Source of the DNA: Lingula anatina
Taxonomy: Eukaryota; Brachiopoda; Lingulata; Lingulida; Lingulidae
Direction: 5' to 3'
DNA length: 27,475 bases
Assembly: GCF_001039355.2 (NCBI RefSeq)
Contig: NW_019774180.1
Span: 950,665 to 978,139 of the forward strand
The notes under the pieces were generated by a model. That model was not told the origin of the DNA. It worked only from the letters and a program-made list of their open reading frames with translations, and did not search any database. This document shows, one piece after another, positions 10,872 through 20,187 of the stretch (positions are counted from its first letter, which is position 1; every line of letters begins with the position of its first letter). Position numbers and translations under genes: made by a program.

Positions 10872-11113
10872 ACGGTTGTGTCCGAAGCCGCAGCTGTGCA
10901 AGACTGAGGGATTCCTCGAAACCTGACGAACTTTCAACTGAAAGAGGAAATGATCATCCGAAAATATTGACAAATTCTAATAACGCACGCCATATTAGTT
11001 ATGGGACCGCAGAAGCAATTATAGATTCCCTGCTATGGCGTTCTAGAGCAAATGGCATGAACAAGGAAAATGAAGAAGACGACTCAAACCCAGCCTACGA
11101 ATTTGGATTGTAA
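10872..11113 (+). CDS. Vasopressin/oxytocin-family precursor, last exon (neurophysin end and copeptin-like tail)
   Basis: The acceptor tttttcatctgttacag precedes the exon, which begins in phase 1. The split Asp codon followed by GCVRSRSC gives Asp-Gly-Cys-x5-Cys, the exact spacing of the last two cysteines of neurophysin. In human neurophysin I the last exon also begins at this Asp-Gly-Cys, as I recall, so intron position looks conserved. After the second Cys comes a 71-residue tail ending NPAYEFGL and TAA. The tail is rich in Ser, Asn, Glu and Arg, with a short hydrophobic core (AEAIIDSLLW), and has no N-glycosylation sequon or further Cys. Such a tail is copeptin-like in position and length, but homology is not shown. 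The exon is tied to exon 1 by strand, the required intermediate exon and domain order. Confidence 0.82.
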
Positions 11114-11405
11114 CTTACTAAAATAGATACCATGATCCTGTCACAGAAAGCACTCAAGAAATGTTCGTAATTAGAATTTGATCGACATGTTGCGTGATTT
11201 TTACTGTTCGGACTGCATTAATCTGCCTTGCGTGAAGACACTATTATCAGTATCTAAAACAGTACGCGAGTTTCCAATGCAAAATTAATTTGTAAGAAAT
11301 GACAACAGTATTTTTTAAGACAACCGGTCCATTGTTTCAAGATTAATTTCATTGCGAAATATCTGATTTAAAATGAAACGTGTTGATTTAATGAAAGAGA
11401 GGCAT

Positions 11406-11411
11406 AATAAA
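11406..11411 (+). promoter_or_regulatory. Polyadenylation signal of the neuropeptide gene
   Basis: AATAAA lies 293 bases after the stop codon of the last exon on the same strand, a plausible 3' UTR length. It is the first canonical hexamer downstream of the stop that I noticed. Confidence 0.55.
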
Positions 11412-11429
11412 ATGGCGTGCTTCTGGAGA

Positions 11430-14400
11430 ACACCTATTTCATTTACCATACAGGTCGAGCCGGTGCAAAACAATCTTCAAACGCAAATATTCATGTTTTG
11501 CGCCCTCCATGGCATAGTTTCAAGCTAAATTGCACAAATTCCATGGCATTTTCGTCACACCTTTCGCCTTTTTTGTTGTTGAAAGGAAACCCTTCCTATA
11601 ATTAACATAATGATCGCATTTTTAAAACTATATTCCCTTGTGGGATACATGTACCTGTCGAATCATTGACTCTCCATACTGTGTCGCGCTATTGGGTTTG
11701 CACATTTTGCTACATAACTGATTTCAACATATTTCCTCCAAACGCATTTTCCTCGACAGAAACAAGCGGACAATTGCCGATCACTAAATCTGCTGTATCA
11801 TTGTATAATCATTCATTTTGCTTTACTCTATTTTAATTTCTTTAGTATATTACGATTCTGAACCATCTTCTGCATTATAGCTAGGCAAGAGAAAAAATTT
11901 GATGGTAATATAGATGCGATCTTAAGCACCTAATTCCTAATATGTGTGTCTACAGAATAATAGGCTTAATCATCCCATGATCCGGGTTGGATACGATGAG
12001 GGCAAACCACAGGTGTGGGGTGATACTCATGACCGCGGTGAGTTACGCTGTGAGTTACTTCGTTACCATAGTGTTAACCCAGCGGGATAAATAGTTGTAC
12101 AATTACGACTGGGCCATACGGTACCATGAACCTGCTGATGGAATCATAGATTTTCCTAGTGGCGGAACGTACATTTACCATTTACAATAGGGTAACACCA
12201 TGTCACTAGTGGGTTTGGATGGAGTCTTTTGGGATATAACCACATCCAACTGCCTCTAAATTGGTTCAACCTCGATGTAAACCTTTTAACATGACCGTTT
12301 ATGACGTCTTCGACCAAAGCGATTCATTTATATGCCATTACCAGAAGCCGTAAAAGACTTCCCCAATGATCATTAAAGAAGAGGCGGGTAAAACAATACT
12401 CATTTGTATCATTTATTTCATTTGTTGAAATATACATGAAGAATTGTAGTGAATAGCAGAATGTTACACCTTCACATTTCTGAGAATCTGAACAGAGCAA
12501 AGCAACGTAGGCCCTATGCCTGTTGTTATATACCTAGCTAGCCAGCACAATGTATTCTAAGTTCACACTTTGCTGCATTGCCTGTTAATACATCGAATCG
12601 ACCTTGATTTGGTTTAAAGCACCGCATTTAAAACTTGTACCACCGTCCTCGTATTCTGAATATAAATCATACTGGACTGAGAAATCATCCAGACTACTGC
12701 ATGAAGATTGCGTATTCTAAAAGAAAAGGTACCATGCACACCGCTTAATTCTTGTATCGTTTTTTGCCTATATATTTTTCATTCAACTGACATTTCTAAA
12801 TCTCTATGAGAACAATATCTAGTATTTCCAGACATTTTTTTCTTTGATTGCGAGTACTTTCTCCCCCATTTGCTCCAAATATTAGACACTGCTCATTACA
12901 GCATGTCATAATGGAACTCACTGAAAACCATCTCGTTGGGAGTGTCACTTACTGACCTGCCATTTAACAAATGTAGGCGTGGCCTCGGTAAGAGGCAAAT
13001 GAAAAAAGTTATCTGACAATCTTCTATGCGGATATCTTTCAATTTCCGCCAAACTAAACACTAATATTCTCCAGTAAACATACATAATCATACCCATTTT
13101 GACCACTTTCTAATACATGGTTACTAATAAACAGTTCAATCCATGCCTTGTAATTGATTACAGTGAATAATCAACTTGAACAGATTTAACCAAAACGATT
13201 TTCAATATCTTTTCATTTTCCTGTTAATCTCTCATGTAATGATCCAACTGAGCTTTTTTGATTTCATGCAATTAACATAACTGAGGTTTTATGAATGGCC
13301 ACTTTCAATATATTCATCCTCAGGTGCAGGGTTTATGTAAAGTGTTCTTTAGACACCCTACAACTAAGGTCCAGTACAACAATATATGATCAAACAATTA
13401 AAAGCATATAAAGGTACACAGGAAAAACAACAAAAAAGTTTTACATCATAATATTTCTTCAAGATATTTACGTATGATTTCTGCACAACCAATACTGAAA
13501 GCACTCATTAGGACTGTCAACATCTTGTTCAAATTCAAATATTATAACAGACTATCTTTTAGAACTCGAACCCACATTTTATTTCTGTGTACATGTTTAT
13601 CTATATCTTCATATCTACATGCCACATAAACATAGCTAATGAAGTCCCCTTTCCTGCAAATGTAAGTAAACCTATGGTTACTTATGACAATATTATATCA
13701 GTGGTTATTATTCAGGGTCCAACTCATTGCAAACCCTATCATTCAAGGAACAGCAATATATAAACTTAATATTGAATCACGTTTTGCCTGCCATGACATA
13801 TTATCACAATATCTATACTTATCTTTACAAGTCAAGAGACATACTATTTACAAAATCTTGAAAAAAAAATTTTAAATTTACAATGGCAAAATAAATACTA
13901 AAACTGTTATTATTAGGTTGTTTGTGTCTTCTCAAATACCATCCCTCCTGTATATCTATCATCCTTAAAATTGAAACCTAAATTACACCCTTTCCTAATA
14001 TATGCCATAATATTCTCATTCCCTTTAAATAATATAATTACAACTCCATGTGAGGAATTGCACTGACACTTCCAGTCTTCTACTATACATATATCCATCA
14101 GACAAGTGAGCTTATTTCAGGCAATTAACTTAATCATTCATTTCTGAATAATCAGTATACCGATTACCACTGATGTTTTACATGGTTACAACAGATTCTA
14201 TCACCATAATATGTCTATGTTCATCCTTCATGTTGCCACAAATATATCATTTAAATGTCAACATTTTTTTCATACTTCTTTGTGTGCTAACATTTAGGCA
14301 CCCAATAATTTGCTACATCAATTGTTCATTGTACATTTAATACAGACTTCAAGTCAAGTACAACAGATAGTGGCATGCATCATGTCAAGAAAATTTCAGA

Positions 14401-14843
14401 GTGAATCATTACCCCTCAGTAGAATACTACTGCTGCTTCACAGTCTATGCACTATTTGGATATATGTGAATACACATTACAGATTTTATAATACAGATGC
14501 TGTAACATTAAAGTTGCCTCTCATCTACAATGACAACTTTTTTCTTCAAACCTTATTTAGAAAGACCACATAAATGTACATATCAACATGTCAAATTTCT
14601 TAATAAAATAGCTTTGAATCTTTTTTACTACCCAAGAATATCAAATATATTCTTTAAAATGGCTTCATTCCAATATAGAGGAGTAGTGTGATTTTATGAG
14701 TTTTCGCCTAGATCTTCCTACGCCATCTGATTAATTAGTACCCACCATCATTATAACTGACATTTCATCACTGCAGACCAATACAGCAAAACATCAAGCC
14801 ACACTGCACAAGGAAATAATGATAATAATAATAACAACTATGT
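11430..14843. other. Convergent intergenic region, possibly including a long DMXL 3' UTR
   Basis: No coding exon or RNA gene is seen. Minus-strand AATAAA hexamers (TTTATT on the plus strand) occur at 12412-12417 and 13577-13582 as well as 14844-14849. Much of this stretch could therefore be alternative 3' UTR of the minus-strand gene. Open frames here are 60-90 codons and unrecognised. Confidence 0.45.
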
Positions 14844-14849
14844 TTTATT
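14844..14849 (-). promoter_or_regulatory. Proximal polyadenylation signal of the DMXL-like gene
   Basis: AATAAA on the minus strand lies about 610 bases after the TGA at 15463-15465. It is the nearest canonical signal found and would give a 3' UTR of about 630 bases. Distal signals are also present. Confidence 0.45.
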
Positions 14850-15245
14850 CAAGTTCAAACTCTCTGTTATCACTTCTCTCTTATTTGGGCATCTAATTTA
14901 ATGAGTGACCAGCGCTGGTATGAGAGGGAAATCAGAGACCAGCATCTTTCACTCTCAGCTCTTGATATCCAGATGCAACTTTTTCATGACCGTAACATTG
15001 GCAGTTACCTCCTATTACATCTATATTTGTGATTTCCATTTTAAAGTTATAATTACGTGACAGGTTCAGGGAATCCCTACATTCATTGGGGCTTTTCCAG
15101 TTATGTGCTTATTACAGCAGTACCAGAAATTTGGGAATTTCCCTATTATAAATTAGTAACAGCACTTTTGGACAGTTGCCTATGAACATCTGCACACATA
15201 TAACCCCACTGTCCTGCACATACCATCAGCCATGTGGTAGATTTA

Positions 15246-15490
15246 CCTGCTCTCACAATTTCAGTATCTTCCTGCACACAGTTGCAGGCTTTTCAAACAT
15301 GATTTGTCTACATTTAGTAGTTTCAGTCTTTTCAAGACAGACATGTCTGCACTTGCAGTTTCAATTTGTGTGGTCATTCAGACAATTTAAGCCTGCTGAA
15401 ATCAGTGTAAGCTTGTATTTCACCCCTAGGCAACAATGTCTGTACAAGCAGTTTCAGACTGCTCAAGCTGGATATGTCTGTACAATCAGT
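15246..15490. repeat. Degenerate ~37-bp repeat reaching the DMXL stop codon
   Basis: On the minus strand, about five diverged copies begin near 15490, 15452, 15359, 15321 and 15282. The shared pattern is an AACTG start, then a TACAGACAT or TGCAGACAT block, then TTGAAAAG, then a CTGA end. Spacing is 37-38 bases except for one longer interval after the second copy. The first copy covers the last codons of the DMXL-like frame (IVQTYPA and stop); the others lie in the 3' UTR. Confidence 0.65.
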
Positions 15491-15666
15491 TCTTTCTCAG
15501 GTAACTGCCTCACTTTCATGGAGCCATCAGCACCACAGGAATACAAGTACTTGTTGTGACTGACTGCCACCTGAAGGACCCCTGATATATTGGACCTAAA
15601 CAGGCCTTCTTTTCTGTGCTCTCCTAAGAAGGCATACATGAGGTTGTGAATGCCTAGGCCCCACAC
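15463..15666 (-). CDS. DMXL: DMXL-like WD40 protein, last coding exon
   Basis: This is the C-terminal exon of a DmX-like / rabconnectin-3-alpha protein, a large WD40 scaffold of the metazoan RAVE complex that assembles V1 onto V0 of the V-ATPase on synaptic and endolysosomal vesicles. It follows the acceptor ttttgtag in phase 0 and encodes 67 residues and TGA. It starts VWGLGIHNLMYAFLGEH, the last strand of one WD repeat. It then contains YLYSCGADGSMKVRQLP, a near match to the extreme C-terminus of fly DmX and human DMXL1/2. DMXL1 and DMXL2 are vertebrate duplicates, so a single invertebrate symbol is used here. The tail after QLP is unusually encoded by the first copy of a degenerate repeat. 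Confidence 0.92.
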   Translation of the reverse strand: MWGLGIHNLMYAFLGEHRKEGLFRSNISGVLQVAVSHNKYLYSCGADGSMKVRQLPEKELIVQTYPA

Positions 15667-16134
15667 CTACAAAATATGAAAATGCTTATGAACTGTAAAA
15701 GAAATATTTCCATTTTTATTTCAAAATTGCTGCATCAGTTTGATCATAGAAATGGATAAATCTTCAGTACACCTCATTGACCTTGATCGCTTTTACTGGC
15801 AGTTTTAGTCCTAGTTACTGGTCAGTGAGAATTGGTACTAGTTCTAAGCAAATTATACATGACATATTAAGTCTGGCACTAATTAACATTTAACAATTTT
15901 TTCTCACAACAACATGGCATTATTATATGTAATTGGCCAAGGACAACAATTATCCTTTTCCGGTTCATGCAGCTTATGTCTTTTTTTGGACAGAAATTAA
16001 AAAATTGAATTAATCTTTACACAATTTGTCATGATATTTTCTCAAACAAGTTTAGAATAGTAGTAGGGAGCCGTATAGGTAAATTGTCAGTGTGCTCAAT
16101 ATATTCATGTACCAAATAACGTTCAGCTTTCTTG

Positions 16135-16136
<2 letters not shown>

Positions 16137-16175
<39 letters not shown>
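16137..16175. repeat. GT microsatellite in DMXL intron
   Basis: A pure (GT)n run of about 38 bases in the last intron. Confidence 0.97.
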
Positions 16176-16179
<4 letters not shown>

Positions 16180-16277
16180 GGCACACATGTGCCTGTTTAT
16201 AAATGTGCAACAATGAACAGCACCAGTATAGTATATTTAACAGTATAAGCTATTTTGCAATAGCTTTGTTCAATATG

Positions 16278-16344
16278 CAAAAAAAAAATAAATAAATAAA
16301 ATAAAAAATAAAAAAAATAAAAAAATAAAATAAAAAATAAAAAA
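16278..16344. repeat. A-rich (AAAT/AAAAT) low-complexity tract
   Basis: An impure A-rich tract with T about every fourth to seventh base, in the last DMXL intron. It explains the Phe/Tyr-rich minus-strand frame here. Confidence 0.9.
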
Positions 16345-16469
16345 TTGGAACATGATATATATTTTTTTCCAAAACTACCCAAACAAGTGACATCAGAAAG
16401 TTATAGCATGATCTTTGCAAATCATTTTTGCAGAAAGCAGCAAAGTTGAAAATATTCCAGTAAACATAC

Positions 16470-16597
16470 CTTTACATCCCCTTCAGCAGATCCACTGACA
16501 AAGAATTCCTCAGATGGATCTAGAGCAAGAGACTTCACTGCAGTTTCGTGTGCCTGGAATGTGTGTCGTAACTGCCGCTGCCGCATGTCAAATATAC
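16470..16597 (-). CDS. DMXL: DMXL-like WD40 protein, exon with repeat core
   Basis: The exon begins in phase 1 after the acceptor agcaaacag and ends in phase 0 at aag|gtatgt. The split Cys codon plus 42 codons read IFDMRQRQLRHTFQAHE and then SLALDPSEEFFVSGSAEGD. This completes one WD repeat (CIFD in place of WD) and starts the next, which closes with VKVW in the following exon. IFDMRQRQL and the EEFF-SGSAEGD stretch closely follow human DMXL2 and fly DmX. Confidence 0.93.
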
Positions 16598-17012
16598 CTG
16601 TTTGCTGTCAAGGGTATAACTTGTGAAAAAGTATATGCATATGTGCAGGTCAGATTTCATGCGTATAAGGTAAGAAATGTGAAAATAAGTAAGGGGGTAC
16701 CAAATAATGTGGCTGGCTAACTGAAATAATCAAAATTCCTGAAATAAATATAAACATTTTTGGCTTTAACAGCATGTTCAGACACAAGCATGTGTTTAAT
16801 ACAGGTTTCCCATGGCATGAAAAAACCATATTAAAACATGATTATGATCACAAAGATAAATGACCGCTACTAACATGACTATTAAGTACATGTTTCTCAT
16901 GACATGAAAAAAATAAAATGATCACTTGTAATATATAACCTATAGGTAGTCAGTTTTTTCTTAGCTGCCTATCAAAATACGAAAGTAAAATCTTAAGACA
17001 GTAAAAGGATAC

Positions 17013-17102
17013 ATATATCTCCTTTCTTCCCCCCAGTAATGAGGATTTGATGTTGAGGAGCATACACCAAGCAAGGACTGCCATGCTCATGACACACAAA
17101 GG
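17013..17102 (-). CDS. DMXL: DMXL-like WD40 protein, exon with APQH-TGGKKGD blade
   Basis: This 90-nt exon (phase 1 to phase 1) lies between the acceptor tttttcag and the donor gtatcc. It encodes FVCHEHGSPCLVYAPQHQ followed by ILITGGKKGDI. Fly DmX has very similar FTCHDQG, FAPQHQVLI and AGKKGD strings. Its last base joins the next exon to form the Cys of GDICIFD, which confirms the phase. Confidence 0.93.
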
Positions 17103-17582
17103 CTGAAAAATAATTCAGTAAAGCTTATAAACTAACCTAATGTTAAATTCATATATTACTTTATTATAACAATGCCCAGTAGATATGCTGATAATGCCCC
17201 AAGATGCTCCTACTCTGTGCACACATGCATGCTTGTGTCCTTGCATTTGTTCTTTAAAGAAAACAGTCAAGGAAGATCAGAATAATATCTTTTCCATATC
17301 AAATGGTTTGTGCTGCTTTAAAAAGGTCTGGAAAACACATACACACACTGAGAGTTCATTATATTAAAGGAAGCTCCCCTCAATCTTAATGTTACTGATA
17401 GTTCATGACAGCAGCTTAAGGCTGTGGGAGTGCAAACATAAACAGACAACAAATTTCAGTTCCTTCAACAGAGGATTCCCAGCCTGTTCTTTACTTTCAG
17501 AAGAAATGCAGCACTATATCTTATTAACTCTAAAGAAATAAATTGAAAGAAGAATATAGTATCATTAAGTGTGCTATATTAC

Positions 17583-17727
17583 CCTGGACAAGTGAGCTCC
17601 TAGGTGGCAGCAGTGTGTCCCAGAGACAGACATTCTTGCTCTCAGAAGAGTGTCCAGAAGATGCCAGCAGGCTGGAGGAGCCAATGAACTCAAAGTCACT
17701 GGTTGACTTACTGTGGCAAGACAGGCT
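17583..17727 (-). CDS. DMXL: DMXL-like WD40 protein, exon with NVCLWDTLLP
   Basis: This 145-nt exon (phase 0 to phase 1) has the acceptor tttcag and the donor gtaata. It encodes SLSCHSKSTSDFEF, SLLASSGHSSESKN and VCLWDTLLPPRSSL, a complete WD40 blade with its terminal WD dipeptide. The CHSK...SDF and ALWDTLLP-type strings are hallmarks of the DmX/Rav1 C-terminal propeller. A tandem AG at the acceptor (cagag) could allow a 2-base alternative, but only the first AG keeps the frame. Confidence 0.93.
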
Positions 17728-17784
17728 CTGAAAGCAAAAACCAAAAACACTTCTGAGTGTAATAAAAATTTTTGCTAATTATCT

Positions 17785-17880
17785 TAGGCCTGTTTCACAA
17801 AAAGCTGAACTCTAAGGCAAACATCTGCCTTAGCTGGACCTTAGGCTGTGTGTCACACAGAACCTTCGCCTAGCATCAAC
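17785..17880. repeat. MITE-like hairpin fragment in DMXL intron
   Basis: CTAAGGCA (17812-17819) and TGCCTTAG (17826-17833) form a perfect 8-bp hairpin, next to the sequence tgtttcacaaaa. A similar string, tttcacaaaa, lies beside another inverted repeat at 23.7 kb. Termini are not defined. Confidence 0.45.
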
Positions 17881-18148
17881 TTCTAATTGCTTTGATGCTT
17901 TTTACCAACAGAGATGACTAAATACTATTTATGTATTTAAATTAGAGGCATTGGACTGATATTGCAAAGCAGTCCTTTAATTCACAAACATGTAGCATAA
18001 CAGTCTTAGTAAAGCTGAAAAACCTGATTTTTTAAGACAAGCTTTTTTGTGGACATTTTTATATATTAGCTTAAACTACCAGTGAATATTTCAACTGAAT
18101 ATTTTTCTTGAAATAATTCAAGGTGAAAAGAACAAAAATTTGTCTGGG

Positions 18149-18151
18149 AAA

Positions 18152-18193
<42 letters not shown>
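18149..18193. repeat. A12 plus TA microsatellite
   Basis: Twelve A are followed by about 33 bases of (TA)n. The tract lies 22 bases downstream (in minus-strand terms) of an exon donor. Confidence 0.97.
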
Positions 18194-18196
<3 letters not shown>

Positions 18197-18214
18197 AATT
18201 GTGTTGTCACTTAC

Positions 18215-18292
18215 CTGGAATGGTTTGTTCATATTTGTTCCAAATCCCACCTGCCACAGGCACACAGACCCCTCACCATCACTGACTCCAAA
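18215..18292 (-). CDS. DMXL: DMXL-like WD40 protein, exon with FGVSDGEGSVCLWQV
   Basis: This 78-nt exon is phase 0 at both ends (acceptor tatttccag, donor cag|gtaagt). It encodes FGVSDGEGSVCLWQVGFG and then TNMNKPFQ. Human DMXL2 has CGVADGEG...IWQV and fly DmX has FGIGDGDG...LWQVG at the same place, before the SCHSK motif of the next exon. Confidence 0.94.
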
Positions 18293-18558
18293 CTGGAAAT
18301 AAGACAAAACAGATAAAAAATAATATAATAATAATGTTAAGACTACAATATCCCTTAGTTATTGCTTCGAAGCAGTTTCATAACTAACAATTAAATAATG
18401 TTTATATTCTGTTAGTCTGAGAGACCAGCTGCACAAGATAGAAACACTTTCAAATACTTTTAGTTTACTAACATCCCACTCATCCATCCACCCCCACACA
18501 CACACACATATTTAGAAGGATAACACAAAGAAACTGACGTATTCCAACAGTCTCCCAC

Positions 18559-18689
18559 CTTATTTCCATGAGTATTAAACTGTAGCCTGGTGACCTTGGG
18601 GAAGCTGCCTGCCTGTCTGGGTGTGGCTACACACTGGCCATGTCCCCACTCCCACATCCTCACACTGCCATCATGACAACCAGTCAAGT
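18559..18689 (-). CDS. DMXL: DMXL-like WD40 protein, exon with DGSVRMWEW blade
   Basis: This 131-nt exon (phase 1 to phase 0) follows the acceptor ttctttag and ends at aag|gtggga. It reads LTGCHDGSVRMWEWGHGQ, then CVATPRQAGSFPKVTRLQFN and THGNK. DGSVRMWEW is the first clear C-terminal WD blade. RQAG...KVTRL..N..GNK is strongly conserved across DMXL proteins. The reading frame enters through a Tyr codon split with the preceding exon. Confidence 0.94.
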
Positions 18690-18838
18690 CTAAAGAAGTA
18701 AGATTTTCTCAAATCAGTCCACTTAGTTCAATCATCTTATATTGTTTTAAAACATAAAACATATCTGTGTGCTTGAAACATACATTGAAATAGAATGATA
18801 CCTTTGGGGACAAAAAATGGGTCTTCTCATTGTTAACA

Positions 18839-18840
<2 letters not shown>

Positions 18841-18899
<59 letters not shown>
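18841..18899. repeat. GT microsatellite in DMXL intron
   Basis: A pure (GT)n run of about 59 bases between two DMXL exons. The Cys-Val repeat in the plus-strand frame is its translation. Confidence 0.98.
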
Positions 18900-18903
<4 letters not shown>

Positions 18904-19074
18904 GGAATTTTATTCCTTTTCAACATTTAAGCTACATAGTACAATTATGTACGTGTATATAATACAAACAAGAACATATTGGGGGAGGGAGACTATCCAA
19001 CTAGTATTTTTAATATATCTGCCATCAGTTAATGACATTATATAACTAAAACAACCTTCAAATATTACACTTAC

Positions 19075-19135
19075 AATATGGCAGATGGGGATGGGCACCC
19101 ATTCCTCTAACATCATTCACTGGTCTCTTGTTCAT
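19075..19135 (-). CDS. DMXL: DMXL-like WD40 protein, small exon MNKRPVNDVRGMGAHP
   Basis: This 61-nt exon (phase 0 to phase 1) lies between the acceptor tttattcag and the donor gtaagt. It encodes MNKRPVNDVRGMGAHPHLPY. Its last base plus the next exon make the second Tyr of PYYLTG. Fly DmX has a similar VRRMDAHPLIPLYLTG string. Confidence 0.9.
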
Positions 19136-20106
19136 CTGAATAAAGTAATATTAGTTAATAGGAACAAATAACATTGAAACAACAATGAAGCAGCTCTGCA
19201 GTCCTGGTTGTCTACAGTCCATGTCCACTAGATGTGTTGAAATCCTTTTTTTTTTATCCAAGTGATATATTAAAACAAAGAGACCAACAACCAGTCAGTT
19301 CAACTGTGTATTATGTTTTGTGATACATCAAATATTAACTAGAAAAAAAATGAGTAAGATAGTGCATAAACTCACTAAAAATGTGGTGACACAATATTTT
19401 CCAATTCTTTGGTTAAAAAGTAGTATTAAATGGATGTGCATAATACAAAATCAACTATCTTTTGCAATAGGCTTTACATGCAATAATCACCAAGTACTAT
19501 GTTGACAATAAACCAAAAGAGCATATTTAAAAATCGAATCATTTCATCTACAAACAAATGAAAATTAAAATCTTTAAAAGTCAATATGTATAAAGAGCAG
19601 GTAATACTTCTCTTTCTTATTAATGAATATATAGAAAGGAATAAAAAAAAAACGCCACGACCCTGTTATAAAATTTGAAACAAGCAAGTTAGAGGACATG
19701 ATGAAAAGAATAAACAGATGCAAAAGTATAAAAGGAAAAAATTCAAACAAAATAAACATTTTAGTTTTTTTCGCCAAAACAATCTCTACTGCATCAAATG
19801 AAACTGCCAAGCAACTAAACCTTTCTGCTACTGCTTAGAATATTAAACTGTGTGCAATCAGTGGATTTTTGTCTTGAAAATGATTCTCTACTCTTAACAT
19901 GGGTGTTTACTAGATAAAACATTGTTGGTTTTACAAATATTTTTGTACTTTGTTCCTAAAATTTACATCAACAAATGCACAGAATTTGACATCCAAAACA
20001 GTATGAATTTTCACCCAAAATATTTTTGATCCCTGACAACTCAAAACAACAGCCACAAAACTGCCCCACTGGCACACAGTTTAAATGTCCAGTAGTGGTC
20101 ACTCAC

Positions 20107-20187
20107 CACTTTAAGTAGCCGTCTACTGCGGTCTACCACATGATGTGGATGAAGATTTGTAAGCCCTGGTAGGTGAAGCCCTTTACC
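20107..20187 (-). CDS. DMXL: DMXL-like WD40 protein, exon LHLPGLTN
   Basis: This 81-nt exon (phase 0 both ends) has acceptor gacatgcag and donor gtg|gtgagt. It encodes GKGLHLPGLTNLHPHHVVD and then RSRRLLKV. The RRLLKV junction to MNKRPV resembles the segment preceding the C-terminal propeller in DMXL proteins. The open frame continues upstream of the acceptor (LGFLLLLDMQ), but I take that as intron because its pyrimidine-rich DNA serves the acceptor. Confidence 0.85.

Noticed and set aside
12260-12280. ggttcaacctc as a tRNA B box
   Set aside because: No matching A box, acceptor stem or cloverleaf could be found around it.
15176-15559. Plus-strand 127-codon open frame
   Set aside because: It is antisense to the DMXL last exon and its repeat-rich 3' UTR, and its content follows from the degenerate repeat.
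17543-17731. Plus-strand 62-codon open frame
   Set aside because: It is the antisense shadow of the NVCLWDTLLP exon.
18830-19045. Plus-strand Cys-Val repeat protein
   Set aside because: This is a translation of the GT microsatellite inside a DMXL intron.
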